From Paramacrobiotus metropolitanus (taxonomy: Eukaryota; Tardigrada; Eutardigrada; Parachela; Macrobiotidae): a stretch of DNA of 64,000 nucleotides. The notes under the pieces were generated by a model. It was not told where the DNA came from. It ran no database searches and saw nothing but the letters and a program-made list of their open reading frames with translations. The stretch is taken from contig NW_026570260.1 in the NCBI RefSeq assembly GCF_019649055.1, positions 620,001 to 684,000 of the forward strand, in the 5' to 3' direction. Below, one piece after another: positions 11,968-25,300 of this stretch (position 1 is its first letter; every line of letters begins with the position of its first letter). The position numbers were made by a program, and so were the translations under genes.

Positions 11968-14900
11968 TTATTGTCCAGCCCGTAGAATTCTGCCGGGTCC
12001 TTCCACAACATGCGGCTGGGAGGCGCGAAGAGAGGCAAAAAAGCGCTCCATGGACAGCTGCACGTCGGCATCCAGCGGCGGCAATATGGGCAGACCGGGC
12101 TCCGTCTTGATGTGCGTCACATCGCCATCGCCATGCTCCACCAGCGCTTTCAGATGCGGCGTTGACTGCCATGGTCCACCCAGGACGCCTAGATCCTTCA
12201 CCAGTGGACGGCGACCCGGCTGGATATGGATTAAAATGCCGTAGGTGGATTTCCAGCAGGCAACGTAGTGAGCCAAGGACAACGGGACCAACTGCAAGCG
12301 CCACGAAATTTATATTAATAAAATTATTGGATAAAATTAAAATCAAAAAATTTATATGAAGAAACTGAAAAATGTTCAATATGAACGATTGGTAAAATTC
12401 ATCCAAATCGTCAAAGACTCAGAGCAGATGTGAATTTAGTAATTAGGTTAACTGTTTACTAACTCCAGTTATCTTTCTATCACTACCCACAAAATACATT
12501 TAATAAAGAAAGAATTCTTTCAAAACGTTAAAATAATTATCAAGAAATGTTACTAAAATGGCGATTCCGAATTATATTAAATCAAAAAAATAAAGTGGAA
12601 AGCATTTTGTGCAAAGCTTCAGAGATATGTAAGCGGAAGTGCAGATTATCACAGTTTGAATTCACACAGGTGTCAAATCACCAGCACTGACCTGAAACTG
12701 GCTCTGTGGCGGCAAATGCCGCGGGAAGCGGGACATATTGAGCCCCACAGGCCGCATAACCGCTCGGGCTCCCACCACCAGCGGCGTGGTAAGGGCCACT
12801 AATTCCACCACCCGCGCAAACTGTACTCGGTGCACATTGCGTACATCGCCGCGGTTCAGCAGCTCACCCAATCGCGCCTGTAGATGCCGATGGGGATTGT
12901 AACTGTTCCCGCTGCGCGTCCCGAATTCCAGCAGCAACCGCCGCGTCCCACCGGACCACGCCAGAACCATCATCAGCTCCCGATTCACGCCGTAACTGAT
13001 CTTCACCATCTTCACCGTGTATTCCACATCATAATCCCAATTCTCCAGTGATGCCGGTCGCGACTGGACAAACTTGTGGAAACGCTGCATTATGCGTAGC
13101 AGACTGACCATGGCGTGATATTCGTACCCGAACGAATCCACCACGTTCTCCGCCTGGACGCTGGACTCGTACGCCAGGGTGGTGTGCATTACGTCCTCGT
13201 TTTTTTGGAAGGGAACACCCGTTAGCGCCACATCCACAAACCAGCACGACGTCGAGGTGACGTTCAAACGCGCCATGCGGCGCCACGACACTCCGCGGAT
13301 CTCCGCCTCCGCGGGACGCAGCCGCATCTCCAGTCCGACATTTCCGGCGCCCCGCCGGACACCCAACACCGCCCAGCCCTTCTCCTTCAAAACCGCTCGC
13401 AGATCCCCAAACATACTCATCTCCGCCATATCCACGATGATTCCCTCCATACCCTCCAATGCCCGGGGACAGAACCGCTTCCCACCGTCGAACTTGACTG
13501 CCCCACTGCGCACCGCCTTCATCACGGCCAACCGCTGCTTCAGCACATCAAATGGATTCAGTTTCTTCACTTCAGGGACGCTCTTAGGGGTCTCCCGCGC
13601 TAGATCCTGCTCCATCTGCTCACGGGACATCATCCCCGCCACCCGTAACACCAAACCCTGCGGTTCCACTAACAACACGTGATAGTCAATGCGGACATGA
13701 TCGGGGACGGTGGGGTCGAGGTGGGCGGAGATGGCCAGCAGTGCCGTCGTCTCAATCTTTTTCTGGAAACGGAAGAGGGCGCTATGTGGTCCCAGCTGCT
13801 CATAGCGGCGGAAGACCTCCGAGGCCTGCGGCAACAGTCGGGGATGCTCGAGGATCATGGCATTATGTGCCAATCCTCGCACCACGGTCATCACCACGTC
13901 CAGGTACACCTCTCGCAGCAACCCCACTAACCTGTCCACTTTCCACACCGCCGTGCTGTTTAGATAGTCCTCTACGCGCCGTACATACACACTGTCCTTC
14001 AGGCAATCCACCCGCACGTTAAAAAATCCAGTGTAGTAGTTGATCCCGATCCACACCACGGCGTGGCCCATTTCCACCGCCACCCGGCACGGCAGCCCCT
14101 CAGAGCGACAGGCAAGATACCGGCCCACCTCCTTCTCCACACGACGCAGACGCTCCTTGACGCGGGTGTGGATGACTCCCATCAGGCACTCCTGGATGTC
14201 CAGCTGTCGCAGCGGAACTTTGTTAGGAGCGGCGGGGTGTGTTGTACTACAAAGTCAGGGCTGGGATCGTCGTCGGCCGGCAGAGCGATGGTGACGGTAT
14301 GAGACGGGGTGCCTGGTATTTTTTTCGTGTTATCCTCCCAGTAGGCCAGCGTCAACGAGTGACTGGGTTTGTACAACTCGATACGATAGTAGTCGATACC
14401 GGTGTTGACCATGTATTTGGACACCTGACTGTACAGAACTTCCAGTTTCAGGCTCTGGCAGAAATTGTGCAGAATGTTGTAGACCTGTCAAAAAGAAAGT
14501 AGTTAAAAATGCGACGTCTATAATATCCTGAACGAAAGGATGATCGTATAAGCATAAACGTGAGTGATCACATATGAAAGTATTTAATTTTTATAAAATT
14601 CTAAAGATGTCGATAATTTTCGAAACATTCACGGACCTCATCGAGCGGCTGCTCGCAGTCCATAATCCGCGTCTGAATGAGCTGTTTGACGTAATTTATC
14701 TGCTGCGCGTGCACCAGGGGCTTCCCGTCGCCCACGCGGCGGTGCTCCACGAGTATGTCGATATCGAGGATAAAGAAGGGCATCGACTTGTCATCTCCCA
14801 TCACCGCCATGGCCACGCTGAATTCCCCTTCCACCCTGAACACCACGCGACCGTTGCCCACGGTAAAGTGGCGCATGGGCAACGGCGGCCGGTCACTAGT

Positions 14901-15935
14901 GACCAGTCGGTACATCAGCGCGTTCTCCAACTCCCAGACAGTCTCCGCCGTCTCTTCCTCGGTCAGCGCTTCCGGCGCGATGATCTTATCTTTGATACAG
15001 GCCGGAAGTCGCGGACAGGTGCGTGAGTTGAGCACGTCCACCGCGAAGGACACCTAAAATTCCCCAGAAAAAAAGCGCTAATAAATAACTCATATTCCTC
15101 ACAGGTATTTCAGTACAAAATATCCATCGGCAATTTATCGGTACTTTTGTAAGTATTCGAAATGTTCTGCAGTGCTTGCGCTATCTAAAAAATCATATTT
15201 TTAACCGAATAATTTTCGGTTTCTTTAAAAGCATTTTGTCAGTTTATTGTTCAGAAGATTTTCAAAAGAGTTACAAGACCTTTTTTTTAAATACCAAGAA
15301 AAAAATAAATTCGTGCATATCTGTATTGAAAACAACTTTTGAGATTCGGAAAAGTAAGAAAACGATTTCCGTGAAAAAAAAATACAGAAAATATGCCACT
15401 CAAACTAGACCGCGCAATACGGTTTCCGTGTACGTGGACACCGTGTTCCTTTCAGCTCATACTGAACCGCAAACGTGCGCGCCGCATTTACCTGATAGCA
15501 AGGCAATTTGGAATTGGACAGCGTCTCACGCGACAATCGTGCCAGCACATCGGCAGTCTCCACAAACAACGCAGACTGCTCCTCCAGCGTATTGATAATG
15601 TGAAAGCACTTGTCGACTTTGGTCATATTGGAGGACCATTTGAGAAGCGCCAGGAAGCGCATAAAAAAGTTGCGCGTCCGCGACAGATACTGCATGATCT
15701 CCAGCTTACGGTCCATATCGGTCTTGCGGGCGCTGTAGGCCAGGTCTACCTCGGCCAGCAGGATGAGATCGTGGTAAGCGCGCTGGATGAGCATGTCGAG
15801 GAGATCCATCAGGCGTACCTGATTCCGCTGCGCTGGCTGCAGCGGACCCGCAGGAGCAACAGCCATGGCGGCAGTGATGGCGATCGAAGGCGGCTCCATG
15901 GCTGACTGGGAGAGGCTCTGGTGTATCGCGTTCAT
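11968..15935 (-). CDS. MED14: Mediator complex subunit 14, lacking the usual C-terminal half
   Basis: Scaffold subunit joining the head, middle and tail modules of Mediator for RNA polymerase II transcription. Exons: 15935-15492, 15053-14637, 14484-12692 and 12291-11968. The N-terminal block LLDMLIQRAYHDLILLAEVD, then RKLEIMQYLSRTRNFFMRFLALLKW and DTADVLARL-like residues, match MED14 closely. Exon 2 carries GNGRVVFRVEGEFSVAMAVMGDD. Exon 3 has an apparent one-base deletion at about 14224: HTPPLLTK is in one frame and VPLRQLDIQECLMG in the next. The reconstructed length is near 990 residues against about 1450 in vertebrates; the Pro-rich region and C-terminal repeats are absent. The last exon ends GRILRAGQ. 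Identity is sure; whether the C-terminus is really lost is uncertain. Confidence 0.9.
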
Positions 15936-16788
15936 ACTGAGCTCGACGAGAATTTTCAGGTTACTGAGGGGGAAATAAGGAAGATGTCATTAAGCCCGGG
16001 AGGATTCGCAATTCCAAATCAAGAAGTGAGGAACTACAGCTAGCGACTACTGATTAAAGTATTAGTACTGTACTTCGAAGATGAGCGTGACGCACTGCCT
16101 TACGATGTCAGCAGTTCACAACTTTGCAGTAACCGTCCACATCCGTAGAAATTCACACATTTTAGACTTTTGAAGATCTGACGAGTGCAGATTTATCTGA
16201 CCAGAAACTTGATGTACTTACTGTGTTTTCGAAAATCAAAACTCAAAAGTATAGAAAAATCAAAACAACAACTGATGCACAAAGTTGCAAACAGTCCATT
16301 ACGAGCAGTGGAGATGCTGCCATTCCAGCGATGCAGTTTTCCATTGCCATTACCCATTAGTAAATACAGTACTGTATTCAACTGCTTCCTGTTTTGATGG
16401 ATAATGGATTGGGAACTTAAAACCGCTCCTCTTCGACGATAGGTTAATTAAACAACAGTCGTCATAAAATGGATCAGAACAAATTAATTTTTTATCCCCT
16501 TAAAATTATTTTTATTGCTCACGTGTCGTCGAAGCTACCGCAAGAATTAAATCGGAAGTCGTAGCCCATTTCCACTACTTCTACAGAAAGAATATTATCG
16601 CAATCGCTCACGATGGAACTTCGCTTGGCCACTCCTCCGAGTAGCCCCTTTCTTATCACTGTTGTTGCACGTGCCACAGATAGGTACACAAACATTACAG
16701 TAATCGAACCGACCCCTGGCAGTCAACGTTTTCCCTTCAAGCTGCAGTCTTCTCCTTGTGCTTGTTTGTTCTTACTGAAGCGCACAGA
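15936..16788. promoter_or_regulatory. Head-to-head interval between MED14 and SOAT
   Basis: An 850-base non-coding stretch between two outward-facing start codons, so promoters of both genes are expected here. It contains palindromic tacagtactgta at about 16363-16375. Regulatory function is inferred from orientation. Confidence 0.4.
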
Positions 16789-19700
16789 ATGGACAATCCG
16801 CAGGGAAATCGGGATCGCACGGCGTCCTTGTCGGGCAGCATCAGTCCTGACTGCGACTTGCAGGACTTCTTGACGGGCGAGCGCAACGACAACGAGCCAG
16901 CCTCATCCTCGTCGCAGTCAGGCAGCGCTCAGCTCCGTGAACGTAGGTTGCAGCTGCAAACAGGCCCGGCCTGGCTGCAAAATCTTGTTCAAAAAGTTGT
17001 ATTCACTATTCAGTGAGTTTTCGTAGGCAGACGCCCGAAATCGCCGCCTGTTGCCAAATCGGGAATTTCACAGGATTTTCCAGCGAAATGAGATGCGATT
17101 GAAAGCCAAGGTGAGCGAGTGAAAATAACCATCAATCACAAGCACCAGCACTAATGTGGCTACTTTTTGAAATGACAAATACTTTTTAGAGCTTGTTTCA
17201 TTTCGAAGGTTACATTATTACTTTGTATGCGAGTAAATTAAAATTGTTTACTGTTACGAATTAATATAACTAGCCAAACCAAATACGAGATAGTACGGTA
17301 ACACGCTTGTATTATTTATTTAATTTTGATTTCGTACCGAAGTATTACTGGCGTATCGCGCGGGTTTTGTATTTAATGTTGTGAAAGATTTCGTTTGAGA
17401 AAACTGTTTGCGCTGAATTGAACAGATTTTAAAAGCGAAATGCGAGGAACAAGTGGAGCACTTCCAGGAGATATCCTATGTTCGAAGAGCTGATGGGGCA
17501 GTTGGACCACCCGGAAGGCGTCCCCTCGGCGTATCCGTCTAGCAGTCAACTGAAGCCGGTGCCCAAGACCGGCAAACTGGTCAACAAGCGCTTCTACGCG
17601 CGACCATCGCTCTTGACGGAACTGTTCGAGATTCCACATTTCCAAACCATCCACTACATTTTCATTGCCGGTGAGTAGGAGAAATTGCTGTCTTCAGTCA
17701 CCCTAATTTTCATTTAAAATGAAAACAGATACAACAATTTACTGTGTATCTTCATCTTTTACTTTATATGCGGTTCATCGTTAGCATTAAATAAAGTAAA
17801 ATACATTCAACGTGTAGCTGTTTGTGCTGACTGAAGTTTTGACTGACCGCTTGCCTTACCGCGATGATATTTTAATTTGTAGTTCTGCTGGTATTCGGTC
17901 TGTCGACCATTGTCAACGACTTCATGTTCCACGGAACGTAAGTACAGTATATAATATAATCCACGAGTATTATTCTACGTACGCCACTTACTGTGTGCCA
18001 GGAGGCGATTTTGAGAAGCATTTTGTGGAATTAGCAAAGCGCTGCGCATTGGGCAACCCCTGCGGGTTTGATGTTTTTTCGATTTGTTCAAACTCATACA
18101 ATCCATGCGTGCCATAGCTTAAAAAATGCGAAAACAAGTTTTAAGTTTGAAAACGAAAAGTTTGAGTTTATAAGTAAAAAATTCTGAAACAAACGAATGT
18201 TTTACGATTTAAGGGAAATTCATTCCGCACTACTTTAGCGTTTGCATTATTTCCGGTAAAATGGCCTTGAAACTGTTTTGTTAGATTTGGATTGGATTTT
18301 AAAGTGCTGCGTTACAATTTCGGCAAGTTGTCGTCGGTAATGGTGGTGTGGCTGTTCATGCAAGCCTTCACGTTGCTCGGTGTCTTCGGTGCCCTATTAG
18401 CCTGGTCGCGTTCCCGGTTTACTTCCTCCAGGCCCGGTAAGTCGTGATTGGACGTCCGCTTATCCAGTATACCGAATCATCTGAATGCACGCTATGTAGA
18501 GAATAAAATCATTTTATGTTTCACTGAAAGAAAACTGCGCTTTGCTAGCATGTAAGTATCCGCCATGACGGTTCTAAAATCTTAGTAATGTAACGCAACA
18601 GGTGCCCACAACGCTAGGGTCGCATTTCTAGCGCGGGCCGTGGGATTTTAAACCTAGTCAAAAAAAGGAGTAAGAAGCGCAAAGACAGGAAGAACACATT
18701 CGCCGATATTAGTATGCTATCGTATAGATACAAGTGCAAAGTAGGCAAAACAACGTTAATACTACAGTAGCTTATGCATTGAATCTGCAGACTTTTAACA
18801 AACATTTACAATAAATTGTACCGTAGTGGCTTGTGCGACTGTCAGCTATATTACTTGTCAAATGAATGCAGCACAAAATGTTTTGATATTATAAACACAT
18901 GACCTTTGTGGTATCAAAACACGAGCGTTTTGATATTATCTGAACAACAGAATGATGTGTATTAATATTTCCCTTTGTCTGTTGCACTTCCATAGTTTGC
19001 TTGCTGTGCTTGACATAGGAGGCGTGGATTATGGGTTCTTGGCGTTGTATATCGTCTACCAAATCACTTTTCTCGTGATTCCCGTTTATTACTTGGTGCA
19101 TTTGGACTTGCCGCCGGCGTCGACGGCCATTGTTATGTGCGAGCAGGTGCAGTCACAACAAGTTTGGGCATTATTGGCACCACTGGATTTTGGTTTTCTC
19201 TTGCTAGATTCGTTTTATGATGAAGTCGCACGCGTTTGTTCGTGAGAAGATCCCGGTGATCATGAGAGCCGACGGGAGCTCCGGTGAAGGTGTGCTGGAT
19301 TTCAGCAGATACCTGTATTTTCAGTTCGTGCCGACACTGGTTTATCGCGATAATTATCCAAGGTCAGTAGCCATTTTGTACAAGCGTAGTCTGTTACGAA
19401 ATAATGTCCTGTTTTTTTTTGTCGAAGAGCATCGGTTTTTAAATAAACTTCATGTGTCCGAGATGGTCATCAGAACTATGAAATCCGGCTATCTGTTCGC
19501 TGTTTTTATTTTGAATCAGTTTCGTTTACTGAAGTTTACAATGTTTTATGTCAGAGCATTGCACAGTTAAGTATACTAACGGTGCATACGTTTCTTATGC
19601 TGTTTTACTGCGTGTTTAGGACGAAGAAGATACGCTGGAGCTTCGTGGTGGCTAACCTGGCCAACGTGGCCGGCGCCATTATGTACGCCTACTACGTCTT

Positions 19701-20917
19701 CATCCGCTTCTGCATTCCTGTCTTTCGCAATTTTAATCATGTAAGAAATTTAATTTCCAACCAGTACTGTAACTTTATTAAAATTACGGCAAACATGACC
19801 GTGTGTAGGTGCATGTAAATCTACCGACGTTTGTCAGTTCCGTGTTTAGCTGCATCCTCCCCGGCTCACTTCTCTTTGTCGTGCTGTTTTTGCGTTGCTG
19901 CACTGCTGGATGAACGCCTTCGCCGAGATGTTCCGCTTCGCTGATCGTATGTTCTATCGGTACGAAGTGTTCGTAGTATTTGGATAGATGCAAAAATACC
20001 AAATGTAAAAATTTAATACGGTTGTGTGCGCCTTCGATTGTCATATATGGATTTATTGTTTGCGCAGTAGTGTTTCTGATATAAGACAATGTAATCGCGA
20101 TAATGTTTTTTTCCTGATGACTGTGTGAAAACATTGTCACATTTATTTAAGAGTTTGCTATTATGACAGCGACTGGTGGAACTCAACTAATTTCTCCAAT
20201 TATTACCGCACATGGAACGTGGTGGTGCACGATTGGCTTTACTCGTACATCTACAAGGATCTTTACCTGGTGCGTGTTTCTCCCCCTGTGCCAACTCAAA
20301 AACATGTGATGACTCTATGGTTATGACAGTTGTGGGGCGCCAAATACCGGCATGTAGCCACCCTGGTGACCTTCATCACGTCAGCCATCTTCCACGAGTA
20401 CATCTTCTGCTGCACCTTCCAGTTCTTCTACCCGGTGCTTTTCGTCATGTTCGGTGGCATTGGAGGTGTGTTTTTCACTGCATCTGTAACAGATTGTTTG
20501 CTAACGACCTTGTTTATATTTGTAGTGTGGTTGATGTTTGCGACGCAACACCGTTCCTCACCGCCGTGGAACGTTGTCCTGTGGGTGCTGCTGATGCTGG
20601 GACTCGGTACAGTTCGGTCATCACGACCCCCATAACTTATGACGTTTTTTTAACGGTTAAGTTATGCAATCTACTCTAGGAATGCTGATGTGCCTTTACA
20701 CAATTGAGTATTACGCGCGCTTCAATTGTCCCGCCAGCAGCGTAAGTATTGCATTGCCCTAAATAAAGTTTTTTTCTCAAAAACTTATTTGGTAATCCTT
20801 TAATGGCGGAATCTGTACGGGCAGGACAACATCATTGTGGACTATTTGACGCCGCGCTCCTGGACGTGCCATGTTGTCAGCATCGATAATCCCGCCAATA
20901 CTACGACCTCTCAATGA
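16789..20917 (+). CDS. SOAT: Sterol O-acyltransferase (ACAT/SOAT family, MBOAT)
   Basis: An ER multi-pass enzyme that esterifies cholesterol with fatty acyl-CoA. Family signatures run in order: [20 protein letters not shown] (first membrane entry, about 17615-17671), [16 protein letters not shown]-type block at about 19205-19260, [17 protein letters not shown] (about 19311-19362), [19 protein letters not shown] (about 19900-19960), [23 protein letters not shown] (about 20168-20240), AIFHEYIF with the catalytic His (about 20385-20410), and the ending [12 protein letters not shown]. The N-terminus is an acidic/Ser-rich cytosolic segment with a coiled-coil-like stretch. There are two frame problems. 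At 17470-17478 the frame shifts by one extra base before [10 protein letters not shown]. In the T5 run 19887-19891 one T seems missing before [10 protein letters not shown]. The 5' exon joins are tentative. Confidence 0.9.
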
Positions 20918-22319
20918 TCGTCCCTCCCGGATGTTGGAGAATTTACAATCCCGTTTCCGTTTCGAATTGTCTTTATTCCATTAAATAAACCGGTTTCTTG
21001 GGCTTCCATTTGGATACCTAATTGAGAATGAGATTATTCAGATTACGGATGGTGTTTTTCAAGCACGGTCTGTTACAAGCAAGTGTTTGTAGCTTTATTG
21101 TTCGCTACTTTTCAGGTAACAGTTACTCATGCTTTGGTGAATTTTGTAATTTTATTATTATTTTTGTACGGTTTTAATAAAACGCAACAGAAAAACGAAG
21201 CATAGATATTCAGTGAATGTTTAGCAATGTCCAATAAGACGCTTTTGGTTATTAATTACCGCGTCCGTTAAGTTACGAAGGGAGACCATCGCATCGAAAA
21301 CAAGGACTTTTCACACCGCGTGTGAAGGTCACTAAATATTGCGAAGACTGAGTGCGGTTCTACTTCTACGTACCGTCGACAAGTCAGTCAAAAGAATTTG
21401 TGGTTTTGAGAGAAACGTCTTCCGCTGAGAAGAGACATCGATGTTTTGCGTTTTTGTCTAGGTACAAAGCGGCACAGACTGGTAGGTTTCGCTGCTCTTC
21501 GGCGAAATCGAACAAAATGCAGCGCTTTTTATTGCGCTGTCATTGTCCGCAGATATCGAGCGCAATCACGGTGCTGACAATGGTGCCCACTGACAACAAC
21601 ATCTTGGAGCGGAAACATATCGGCAAGCCGGGTGAGCAAAGGCCACCGTATGTTACGAAACCTCGCAGCACGGCGATCGAAGCCGTGGTTTGTTGTTACT
21701 GTTGCGATCCGCGGCCATCATCATAGCATGCACATCCGATCCGGCTAATCACCGCGGCATTATCGACAAAAAACTCTCCCGTTCATCCGGGATAGATGAA
21801 TTATGAAGGGAGGTAGAAGAGCGGGATGAAAAGTAATAAAGCAAACATCGCCGAGCGGTGAAGAGGGGCCCGGCCAACGAGCGGAGCGGCCAATTTGGCC
21901 GCGGCTACGGGATCAATAGGCAGTGCGCGTAGCCACGACAGAAGAATGCCGGTAGGCAAACAGCCGCGCTGGGGACGCTGACAAAGGCCGCTCTTTTGTC
22001 AGGCAGCCGCATAATGGAGACGCGCGCTGCCGCAGCTATTCATTCACCTGCTCGACACATATGTACAGAGTAGCCCCGGCACACGGAGCGCAACGCGCTG
22101 TATGACCTTGACAAGAGGCCAAGGAAGATGTTAAGTGGGCGCTCTTCGCCATCTTGCGCGTCGATATCGCACACGCCGGGAGCGAAGGCGTTTTCTTATT
22201 TTCTGGACGCGGCTAATCGCTGGATGATATGTCTTGTTTTCGGCTAAATTATGCGCTATCGCCGAATCATGGTGATGTGTGACGGTTTCTTGAATGGATA
22301 TTGCGATGCATCGCGGGCG
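20918..22319. other. Intergenic region between SOAT and guanylate cyclase 1
   Basis: About 1.4 kb without a recognisable gene. A possible SOAT polyadenylation signal AATAAA is at about 20983-20990. The second half is GC-richer. A 124-codon frame at 21352-21726 has no identifiable domain, and I do not call it. Confidence 0.4.
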
Positions 22320-25300
22320 ATGAAGAGGTTCCTTGTTTTCTACTGTGTTCTTCTTCCCTCCGTATCGGCTCAAGGTAAGACTGCTCGCTTGGTTCCGGTG
22401 TTTGTTTCTTTTATAAAACCCATAATAATGCGTTGAGTTTGGGTTGTAATTTCATGTACAGTGATGTACTTAATTAACGAACCTCAGTTTTTGAAACGGT
22501 TCTAGTGTTTCTAACGCTTCTATAGAATCTAGTAGTGGTCAAACGGGATTCAGTAAGACGCAGAGTGGCGTTGTTGACGTTTAGTTGGTACGACCGTACT
22601 GGCAGTAATATGATTATTGGCTGCGGATTACCCGTGTCCCGCCGCGTTATGCGGATGTCGAATGCGCGCGTCCACGTATGGATTTGACTGGTGCAGGATG
22701 TCGTCGTTTCCGGCACTTCAGCCGTTGTGTTCTTTTTGTAAGCCAGCCATTTTGCCGTTTATCAGAGGTTCTATCATTTTATAATTGCTTTAGACATAGC
22801 TTTTGCGTTCGTCCGCAGATTGCGTAACGTCAAGTCCGCTATTTTACGTCTTTGCAATAATTGTGCCGGTAATCTTTTCCTTGCTCTTTTTACGACCTTG
22901 TACCGTTTGTGTGTAATATTTTGATTTTTTTGTAAAAAGCTGATTGGTTTAAACCGATTATCAAAATCCTTTTTTGGCATTGCGATTAAGGTGTCGTATA
23001 AAGTATTGTACGGCGAATCGTATAAAAAATACAAAAAATATGCTCAAAGGAAGCCCTTTGATCAGGAAGGGCGCGCGTATATAGACGGGCAATCATCGAT
23101 CTGTGTGCCTAATTTATTAATGCACTTAAGTCTACATTGCCAAACACCTTCGCTCTCCAGCGATAATGCAGCAATATGCGGAAGTGCGTCCTTTTCCGGC
23201 CGCAAGCACGCCACAGCGGTGCTGGTATGATACCCGCACTGATGGCTGTAAAGGACACATCTACATTGAATCTAGCGTGTGCGGGCGTTGAGAAATGAAA
23301 CCTTACGTCAAATTCTGAACGATTTACACAACATAAACCAGTAGCCCTGTCCAGTGGATCTTTCAGTTTTAGCTTCTAATAATTTTAAAGGGCAGACAGT
23401 TAAAACTGAAGGACAAAATTAACAGTAATTTTAAATTATCATCTCCTCCAGGAATCGAGACAACAACAACAACCACCACCACAACAACAACAACGACCAC
23501 GACGACTCCCACCACGACCACCTCCTTTACGCCGCCGCCCAACCAGATCTTCGTCACCAGCGGCGTCATCCTGACGCACGACACCGGTGCCTCTATGACT
23601 TCCAGGTGATGCGGCCGGCGCTGGACGCCGCCTTTGCCAAGGCGCAGTCGCAGTACAGCGTGGTCTTCCGCAACAGAAACTACATCTACGATGTCTCGGC
23701 CGACAGCTCCTCCAGCCCGGATCCGGCGTTGCGCCGCACGCAGGGCTGCTGGATGTGGAATGCCAGTGGCGAGTCCATTTTGGCTGTCAAGTATGTCACT
23801 CGTCGATCTTCGAATTATACCAGGAAAAAAGCAAGATAATTACGATTTACGGTGACCGATATCCGTAATCAGTAAAGGTTAAGGTGCTCAGCTTCGGTAC
23901 AGACCGTACAGTACATCTGTGGACTATAAACTATGTACACTGTGATGTTTGGCGATTAACTTGTTTCCGATGGGATGTGCAACCACTACGGTGTGGTTAC
24001 AGGGACAGCGTGCAGGTGATCATCGGGCCGGCCTGCACTAACGACATGCAGATCGTCAACGAGCTGACCACCTTCTTCCGCATCCCCACCGTCACCGGGC
24101 GGCTAACTTGGTGGACAGTACGGCCCAGTACGACCTGCTGACGCGCACCGGCTTCAGCACCTACGACCTGTGGAATTTTCTCATCAAGATGTTCCAGCAG
24201 TACGGCTGGATCAACATCGCCATTGTATACGACAACGACAATCTCCAGAATACGGTTCTCGCAACAAGTGAGCACCATAATCCGTATATACTGTTTCTTA
24301 CTCGGATAGATTCGAAACCAGATGTAATACATTTTTTAATAAATAACTGGCACCTGTTGTGCAGCTTGTGCTTGAGTGTACCACCTGCTGAGAATTCCAC
24401 TGGTATTAATTTTACCACTCGCTAAAAAATTATCTAAGGTGTCGGTTATTAATTTTAGGTTTTCAATCGCGACTAAAAACCTTCCCCGAAATGCGCTCCA
24501 TCGTCATCTCCTTCAATGCAACCGCGTTCGAAGATTTCGATTCTGTGCCGAATTACTTGACCCAGGCAACGCATAATGCCCGAGGTAAAATACTCGCACT
24601 ATGGCACACATGCAGCAGAAGTACCGGTACCCGTGCAAGATAATTAGTAAAAATTATTAGTTTCACTTATGAAAGCGCTATTCACAAAAGAATTAAAGTT
24701 ATGTTTGCAGTGGTGTTGTTTCTTCTGCCACCGGCCTTGGTCCGCTACTTCCTGGTGTACGCCAAGCGGCAGAAACTGATGACCGGCGAATACATTTACT
24801 TCGCCACCGACTTCTTCCTGGACACGCTGCTGACGCCGTCGGGCAGCTGGAAGCAACGCGACGGCTACGATCACGACGCCCTCGTTGGCTTCTCCTACTT
24901 GTTCATCCTCAGCCTGAAGGATGTGCGCGGCACGCCGGAATTCCAGGAATTCCAAGCACGGATGATAGCCTCGGGGAATCCGCGCACCAACTACTACATG
25001 ACGACATTCTACGACGGGATCCTCATGCTGGCGCGCGCCATTCGCGAGCAGGTGGACGCTAACGGCAACGGCACTTGGGACCCCAAGGCCATGGTGCTGG
25101 ACGGGATGTGGAACCAGACCATGCACGGTACGAGCACAGCCAGGTAGTGGACTGTACCGGAGAGGATTTAATAGCCGCGTTGACCTTTAGGGGCTAGTGG
25201 ACTAGTGTATATTAACCCGGGCGGCGACCGCAACCACGATCTGGATCTTTACTACATGACTAACACCAATTCCGGCACTTTCTCGGTAATAGCTGCTGCC

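Noticed and set aside
13179-14302. Long plus-strand frames opposite MED14
   Set aside because: They are antisense shadows of a conserved GC-rich MED14 exon.
21352-21726. 124-codon plus-strand frame between SOAT and cyclase 1
   Set aside because: No domain, no signal peptide and no clear splice context; length is within chance expectation.
23369-23584. Minus-strand frame with a long valine run
   Set aside because: It is the antisense shadow of the threonine-codon repeat in guanylate cyclase 1.
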